From contig NC_054390.1 in the NCBI RefSeq assembly GCF_001625195.1, positions 2,876,027 through 2,940,026 on the forward strand: DNA of 64,000 nt, read 5' to 3'. A model generated the notes under the pieces. It did not search any database. It was not told the origin of the DNA and saw only the letters and a list, made by a program, of their open reading frames with translations. Positions 58,587 to 64,000 of this stretch are shown here, one piece after another. This stretch comes from Drechmeria coniospora (taxonomy: Eukaryota > Ascomycota > Sordariomycetes > Hypocreales > Ophiocordycipitaceae). The position numbers were made by a program, and so were the translations under genes. How positions within the stretch are numbered: position 1 is the first letter of the stretch; each line of letters opens with the position of its first letter.

Positions 58587-59578
58587 CTACGACTTGATAC
58601 CCTCGAGGAGGCGGAGCTCGACATCATCCAGCACGGAGTAGTGCTCGACAACGGCAAGGTTTTCGGCCTCTGCCTTGAACTGCTTGTCGGGGTCCTGTCC
58701 GGGGCCACCCATGGGGCCCATGGGCATTTGCTGCGCGGCCATCTGCTGAGCCATTTGGCTGGCAGCTGCGACGAAATCAGCGACGAGGCTCTCTTGAGAA
58801 AACTCGTCCACAACGACGAGCAGACAAAACAAGACGTACCGTTGTCACTGCCTAGCAGGAAGACGTAGACAAACTGCAAACCAAAGATGCAGAGAAAGTA
58901 CCAGCTGATGCTTGACATCCAGCGCGGGTCCATGTCCTTGGTCTGCACACCGGCCTGCAGCATGCTCTTGAACTTGATGGTAATCGGGAAGGGAAGTTTC
59001 ACTACGGGCAGTCAGTCATTGTGAGCAACCGAAAACCAAACCATGCCTAGGTGCAAATGGAAGGGACGCACTGATGACATATCCGCTGAAGAAGGCATTG
59101 ATCCAGCTCATGATGAGCGTGTTGGGGATGATCATGGCCATGTTGTTCTTCATCATGCCCATCATACCCTCCATGGCACCGGGATCGGTGAGCGGGTTGG
59201 CAGGCGGCTGACCCTGTCGGTCGGGCTCCTTGAGGTATGCGCCCGACTCGTATCCGGCAATGAGGGTCTCTCGCCGGGCTTCGAAGCTGCTTCGGGAGAG
59301 GACGTGGTAGTTGGAGCGAAGGGCCATGCCGCGGGCGAGGGCTCGCTGCTCGCGCATGGCCTTGACGTCGAGCTTCTTGGGTGCCGCGGCCATGAGGACG
59401 GTAGCATAGTGGCGGAGTACGCCCGTGAGGACCATGACGATGGTGATGGGGACGAGGATCCAGTAGCTATCGTCGTTGCCGTTAGCTGGGCCGACGTAGA
59501 AGGGTCTTCGCCCACCTGGGGAGAAACGCACAATAGCTGGGGGTCCCGATGAAGGGTCTGGACGGGAGGATGCGCCAT
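58587..59578 (-). CDS. EMC3: ER membrane protein complex subunit 3
   Basis: Core insertase subunit of the EMC, of the Oxa1/YidC superfamily, which places moderately hydrophobic and tail-anchored segments into the ER membrane. Exons 59578-59532, 59466-59072, 59001-58840 and 58765-58587 give 260 residues, the typical length. The start MAHPPVQTLHRDPQL joins FYWILVPITIVMVL across the first intron; a longer in-frame upstream extension of exon 2 is a false N-terminus. Three transmembrane segments are visible (WILVPITIVMVLTGVL; MIIPNTLIMSWINAFFSGYVI; ISWYFLCIFGLQFVYVFLLG), with the conserved LPFPIT and DPRWMSS. A Met/Gln-rich tail ends in LRLLEGIKS. It shares a 330-bp divergent promoter region with SPC2. 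Confidence 0.95.
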
Positions 59579-59908
59579 GACGAGACGGGCTATGGGCGGC
59601 AGGATGCACGCTCTTGATGGACGTCACGGCTGTGATCGAAGCTTATGTTGGGTGAACGAAAGAGTTGACGTTTGGGACGCAGCAGATTGATGCTGTGCCA
59701 TGCTAGCACGGGGAGCGGAGCTTGATTCTGCCGCGCCGTGGCTGTGGACCTCAACCCCCCCCCCCAAAAGCCACCTAACATTCGATTGCCCACCTCCACA
59801 CACCAGCTGTGTCCGTCCAGTTTGTTCTCTCACCAACCTTACCAACACTTGCATCGGGCTTCAGGACATCGAACTGTACTCCAGCAGCCGGCTCGCGACA
59901 GTCTAACC
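59579..59908. promoter_or_regulatory. Shared divergent promoter EMC3 / SPC2
   Basis: 330 bp separate the two start codons, so both core promoters and 5' UTRs must fit in it. It contains an 11-C run (59755-59765) near its middle. No TATA box is obvious. Shared control is an inference from spacing. Confidence 0.55.
59755..59765. repeat. Poly-C run, 11 nt
   Basis: Eleven consecutive C between the EMC3 and SPC2 start codons. Confidence 0.9.
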
Positions 59909-60736
59909 ATGGCTACCGAAAAGATCAGCGTCTACAATCTCGCCGGTATGATGAAATCACACCCTCCCCCGGTCCCCCCCCCCCCCCCCCCATGTATGTT
60001 AACCTTTGTTGTGCAGACCTCAAAAACACGTCCGACGACGCCATCCCCAACTACCTCAACTCGCTCAAGTTCAAACAGTCGCACTTCCTCGCCGATGTGC
60101 GGCTCGCCCTAGGCTACTCGGCCGTCGTCGTCGCTGGCGCTTGCTTTGCTTGGGATTACAAGTTCGGCTTCGAGAGCACCAAGATTTACACAGTCATTGC
60201 CGTCGTGCTCTATATGCTCCTCAATGGCGCCCTGACCCTGTGGATGTCAATGGTGGAGAAGGGGACTGTATACCAGGGTTTGGCCCCGTCTGGCGAAAAG
60301 GTATGTTCCTGTCTTGCCCTTTCTCTTGGTGTCGCATCCATCGGCAGACCAACGTCCGATCTCGACCCTGTACTCACATTGGTTCGTGCAGATTACCATC
60401 TCTACCAAAGCAAATAAAAACGACCCAACATATCTTGTCACCATCACCGTAGAGCCCAAGAAGGGCGGCGTACAAGTTATTGAGCTTGCGAAGCCGTTTG
60501 CCGCCTTCTTCGACGAGACCGGCCGCTTCGTTGCCGCGCCTTTCCAGGAGATTCTCGCATCGGCCATTCCGGCGATCGGTAAACAGGACCCGAAGCGTGT
60601 GAAGATCGTCTCGCAGGACAAGCTGGATGCGAACCCGGAGCTTCTCGAAGCCGTGCTGGCAGCGAGTGCCGCGGACGGAAGCGCATCGGGTGCAGAGCCG
60701 ACAGAGAAGAAGGCCGGAAAGAGGCGGAAAGCGTAA
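59909..60736 (+). CDS. SPC2: Signal peptidase complex subunit 2
   Basis: Non-catalytic ER membrane subunit (SPC25 in animals) that helps signal peptidase engage the translocon. Exons 59909-59945, 60017-60300 and 60392-60736 give 221 residues. It begins MATEKISVYNLADLKNTSDDAIPNYL. Two transmembrane segments follow (LALGYSAVVVAGACFAWDY and YTVIAVVLYMLLNGALTLWM) separated by KFGFESTK, the usual hairpin. A cytosolic domain reads KNDPTYLVTITVEPKKGG and FAAFFDETGRFVAAPF. The lysine-rich end is EKKAGKRRKA. The first intron (59946-60016) carries an 18-C run. Confidence 0.93.
59974..59991. repeat. Poly-C run, 18 nt, in SPC2 intron 1
   Basis: Eighteen C inside the first intron of SPC2, between the GTATGA donor and the GTGCAG acceptor. 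It shows that such runs do occur in introns here. Confidence 0.9.
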
Positions 60737-61137
60737 CTGGTGCGAGTTTGGTAGTAGATATAGATACATATATGTCTACGTATGTTATGGGTTACGGCGT
60801 GGCCGCTTTGGCATCGTCCGTTGCTGTTCCTTGTACGCATGGCTGGGTAGGGCTTTTGGGGTCTTTGATGTGATATCACTCGGCAGTTGTAATTCTCAAA
60901 CGACTGCATCTGGCAAAAAATTCTCAATTCAGCTGAAGCCCTATTAAATGGGGCATATTCGACTCGTATTGCATTGATTGCATTTGCCGAATCTTGTCAT
61001 CATCTCGTCTATCTGGGGCTGCCAGTCTGTCAATGCCGATATATGCCATGATGAGAACTCTCACATCTATCAAGTACGCATTGATCCAAACCCCCAGCGT
61101 GATCAAGGAGTACGTACGTATGTCTCGCGCATCTTCG
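60737..61137. other. Convergent 3' intergenic region
   Basis: 401 bp between the stop codons of SPC2 and MMS19. AT-rich in places (TATAGATACATATATG near 60755). No gene seen. Confidence 0.6.
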
Positions 61138-64000
61138 TTACAAGCCATCCCATCTTGACTTTGCTAATCTCGCGTGCTTCCTCACATCCCTGAACAAATG
61201 CCCGCAAGCGACAGACAGTTCTCTCTTCACCATGCGGGAAAATGGAACGAGATGTCGTGGCTCAAATCTTTGCGGCAGCTCCTCAAGAATGTTCACCGCA
61301 AGCTGCCCACACTCGACTTTCGTCTGGCCGTCGGTGTTTGCAGGGCCATAACTCTCAGGCATCCAGGCCGGTAGTTGTCGATTTGTAACCCTCCCATCCG
61401 ACACGAGGCTGATGCAGACGTTGATCAGGCTGCGAAGATGTCCTTGCATCAATTCTGGAGCCTTTTCGAGTATTTGATTCAAGACGTTTATCGCGGCCAA
61501 GGCGTCGGCGCCAACGTCCATGTCCGCAGCGACGGATAAAGCAACTCGGACGAGCTTGTCTGCGTCATCCTCGTAGATTGAAAACGGAATGCTGCGGGCC
61601 ATATGGAGGGCAGCAATCCCGTAGTTTGACTTCAGCAGAGGGGTTTGAATGTCTTGCGACATACCGATGGCGGCGTTCACCATCGGCTCCACGAGATCGT
61701 ACCAAAGTTTCTGCTTCCAGAGCGCCTTTTTCATGCTGCCAAGGCCTCCGTACACCTGGTCATAAGCAATGACGTGTTCCATGCCGCGCGCCAGTTGGTC
61801 GCCAACCGACAAGTCGTTTGGCGCCTTGAACAGCAGCTTGAGAAGCCCCTGGGTCTGCTCCCCAGTGCACCTCTGTACCAAAGCACCAATCACCACATAT
61901 ATGGTCACGGCGCGTTCAGAGGCGTATTCTGCTCGTGGTGCGAGTCCAGTGGTTGCTTGATCGAGAGAATCCTTCAGATGCCGCTCAAGAGCGGCCATCA
62001 AGTCATCGTTGGCCTCCAATCCGTGTTTGTTTGCCAAGTTGGCCAGGATGGACCTCGTGGAAGAGAGCATTATCGGGTCACTTGGTGCCGACACTGATGA
62101 AGTTCCATCTAGCAGGATACTCTGAGCAACACCCATGTCATACTATTGCCTGCAGGTCAGAAATTGGCCTCTGAAGCAAACACGATGCCACTTACGAGTC
62201 TGGTGATGCAAGGTTGTTGCAGATTTTGCAACACTGCTGCCGAGAGGATGCCCAGCGGTCCGGATACCAGCCAATTCCAGTTCATGCCACATGAAGCCGA
62301 TCCATTGGAAGTGCATGGGGGCAGAGGCACCGTCTCGTCGCGAAAAAGGGTCAGGAACCAGGTTTCCATGTTTGGGCATGACAGATTCGCATTGCCCATC
62401 AGGAGAATGACAAGCCTGGCAAGGCGAGACAGCTGGTGCAGGTACTGGTTCTCCGAGTCCTTGTCGACTCCAGAAAAGTCGTCGCTAAGACCAAGGGCCG
62501 GGAAAGGTGATTCCACTGCTTTTGTTGCTCTGCGGTAGATCAAACGGCAAACGTGCATGGCCACTAGCAAACCGTCATTTTGGAGCTCGACCATCTTCTC
62601 CTTGTCAATCGTGGCGTCATTCCGAAACTCGGGAGTCTGGTAGGGTTCGTCGACCAATACTTGCTCGCTACCGGCAACGCCGATCCGCTCCAGCGCCTGG
62701 TACCTGTTCATGAATCTGGAGAGCCATGGATATGCTACCTCGGTGGGCGACTGCTTCACTCCTGCCAGCAGGTCGCCACAGGCGTCGTGAAAATATTGCA
62801 TCATCGCCATTATTCCGCTGACGAGTCCAAAACACGTACTGAAAGGTGATCCAACATCCATGGCAACAAAAAGATCGGTACTCATTGTACTGATAAGATT
62901 GACAAAATGTCTCGCGCCATTCGTCGGAGACGGACGCAAGTTTGAGAAGCCGACGACGGCTAGAATCGAGCACAGTCGTTGGGTTGCAGCGCCGACGGCT
63001 TCAGGATCGGGCGAGATGTTGTTCTTTCGGATCAAAGCCGACGACTGCTTTACCAGCTGGTTGTACATCCTGGGGTAGGCGAGCACTGCACGTTGAAGCG
63101 CGCTGATGGTCTCGTTTACGAGCTCATCAAAAGCAACTCTGTGGCAGCGCAGTGACTGACGTTGCAAGATGATAAACAACGCATCGCAGACTTCTGTGCA
63201 GGTGGCTTCTGGTAGCAACAGATATACATCCGACTGCACTCGGCCGTCTTGAACGTCTACCTTGTCGGTCACCCACTGGCGGATCAACGCACTGGCACCC
63301 TGCACGGCCACCGTTGACAGCTTGATATCGTCATGCGTCGGATCGTCCTTGATGGCCAGTTCCAGTGGGGCTTTGTACACTTCCGCATACAGCGACTTAA
63401 ATATCGGGTCGACGGCTGAAAAATCCGACCTCTCTTGGTCTGTCATGTCGACATGCCTGAGAAGCAGGCGAGTTTCGAGAATGATGTGCAGGATCTTTTG
63501 CAAGTCTTGGCCGTGTCTAGGTGATTTTGGATGCCGCAAATTCTCCTTGATATGGGTAATAGTCGGCGCTACAACAAGGACAAAGGCGGTCGTACTCGCG
63601 CTCAAAACGCTGACAAGCAACCGGCCAGCGGCGGCGGTGTAGACAGGATTCGACAGGTCGTTGAGGCAATCGCGTGTGACCGTCAAAGTAAAGTCTCGCA
63701 GCAGGTCGGCCTCTAGTCGCGTGGTGAGGGTCCTCATCACCTGCAGTGTGACGGCGATGGTATCCTCGACGTCACCGTTTCGCACTTCGTACTTGAGGCT
63801 TCCCCACACGCTGTTGACGTAGGGAGCGATAGACTGCTCGGTATGTGCGAATTTCTCGAGACACATGTCGATGGTGTGGAGAATGTCAAGCTGGGTCCGG
63901 TGAGCGTGGTCCTGTCGGTGGCGACTTGTGTCCGAATGATGCATACCTTGACGTTGACGGTGACGCCGTCACCCTGATCCAGCTTTCCGATCAAAAACGG
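61138..64000 (-). CDS. MMS19: MMS19 / Met18, cytosolic Fe-S targeting adaptor (5' end outside window)
   Basis: HEAT-repeat protein of the CIA targeting complex, which hands iron-sulfur clusters to DNA polymerases, primase and helicases such as XPD. Three exons are visible: 64000-63947 (partial), 63890-62196 and 62142-61138, about 917 residues with consistent phase 0 introns. Joins read VNVK|LDILHTIDMCLEKF and CITRL|YDMGVAQSILL. The chain is helical throughout with repeated Leu-rich HEAT-like hairpins. The C-terminal block LVPFSRMVKRELSVA and DVRKHARLAKSRW matches the conserved last repeats of the family. About 100-150 N-terminal residues should lie beyond position 64000. Assignment rests on recognised fungal Met18-like sequence and not on a single catalytic motif. 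Confidence 0.85.

Noticed and set aside
59466..59627. Longer EMC3 N-terminus starting at 59627
   Set aside because: That frame reads through the intron and yields a Ser/Pro/Gly-rich leader unlike EMC3. Splicing from 59578 restores the conserved RDPQLFYWI start.
1..64000. tRNA or rRNA genes
   Set aside because: I looked for T-arm GGTTCRANNCC-like sequences with matching acceptor stems and found no convincing case. A covariance-model search would be decisive.

Overview
The window is eukaryotic and looks like a filamentous ascomycete chromosome. Genes are GC-rich and cut by many short introns (about 50-90 nt, GT...CTAAC/CTAAT...AG), and several families are typical of Pezizomycotina (PalC, UPF0643, DapB-type dipeptidyl aminopeptidase). 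I infer Sordariomycetes, probably Hypocreales, from the protein sequences. That is judgement from reading, not a search result. I recognise no transposase, tRNA, rRNA, CRISPR array or secondary-metabolite backbone gene.

Layout. Positions 1-3,683 hold no gene I can support. From 3.7 to 15.8 kb lie a YbjQ/UPF0145 protein, ALG6 (N-glycan glucosyltransferase), palC (ambient pH signalling), a secreted repeat protein of unknown function, SDHB and the mitochondrial phosphatase PTC7. A gene-poor 3 kb stretch follows. From 18.8 to 27.1 kb lie a UPF0643 protein, eIF3h, S-adenosylhomocysteinase, a D-2-hydroxyacid dehydrogenase and a mitochondrial DUF1640/FMP32-type protein. From 29.6 to 46.6 kb lie ADE4 (14 exons), a Zn2Cys6 regulator, a YwbE-domain protein with a zinc finger, clathrin heavy chain and a dipeptidyl aminopeptidase. 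From 49.8 to 64 kb lie ISU1, ribosomal P2, SPT2, a NUFIP1/CCCH protein, RPC25, EMC3, SPC2 and the 3' part of MMS19.

Most genes are housekeeping and not clustered by pathway. Loose themes are iron-sulfur biology (SDHB, ISU1, MMS19), ER and secretory biogenesis (ALG6, EMC3, SPC2, clathrin, DPAP) and a divergent EMC3/SPC2 pair. Gene-poor intervals carry islands dense in GTAC words (GTACGGAGTAC, AGTACTGTAC and similar), tandem minisatellites and several poly-C runs of 11-19 nt.

The most unusual locus is the secreted protein at 8,939-10,234. It has a signal peptide, two duplicated six-cysteine modules with introns at the same codon position, and then about 22 acidic repeats centred on M-T-A-W/Y with six interspersed Lys-Arg sites. 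It could be a surface or effector repeat protein, or a precursor cut into peptides by kexin. Exon models were built by hand from splice sites, reading phase and family knowledge. They correct several places where open frames alone mislead: PTC7 start, DPAP C-terminus, EMC3 N-terminus and the ADE4 exons. The ISU1 5' junction could not be resolved.
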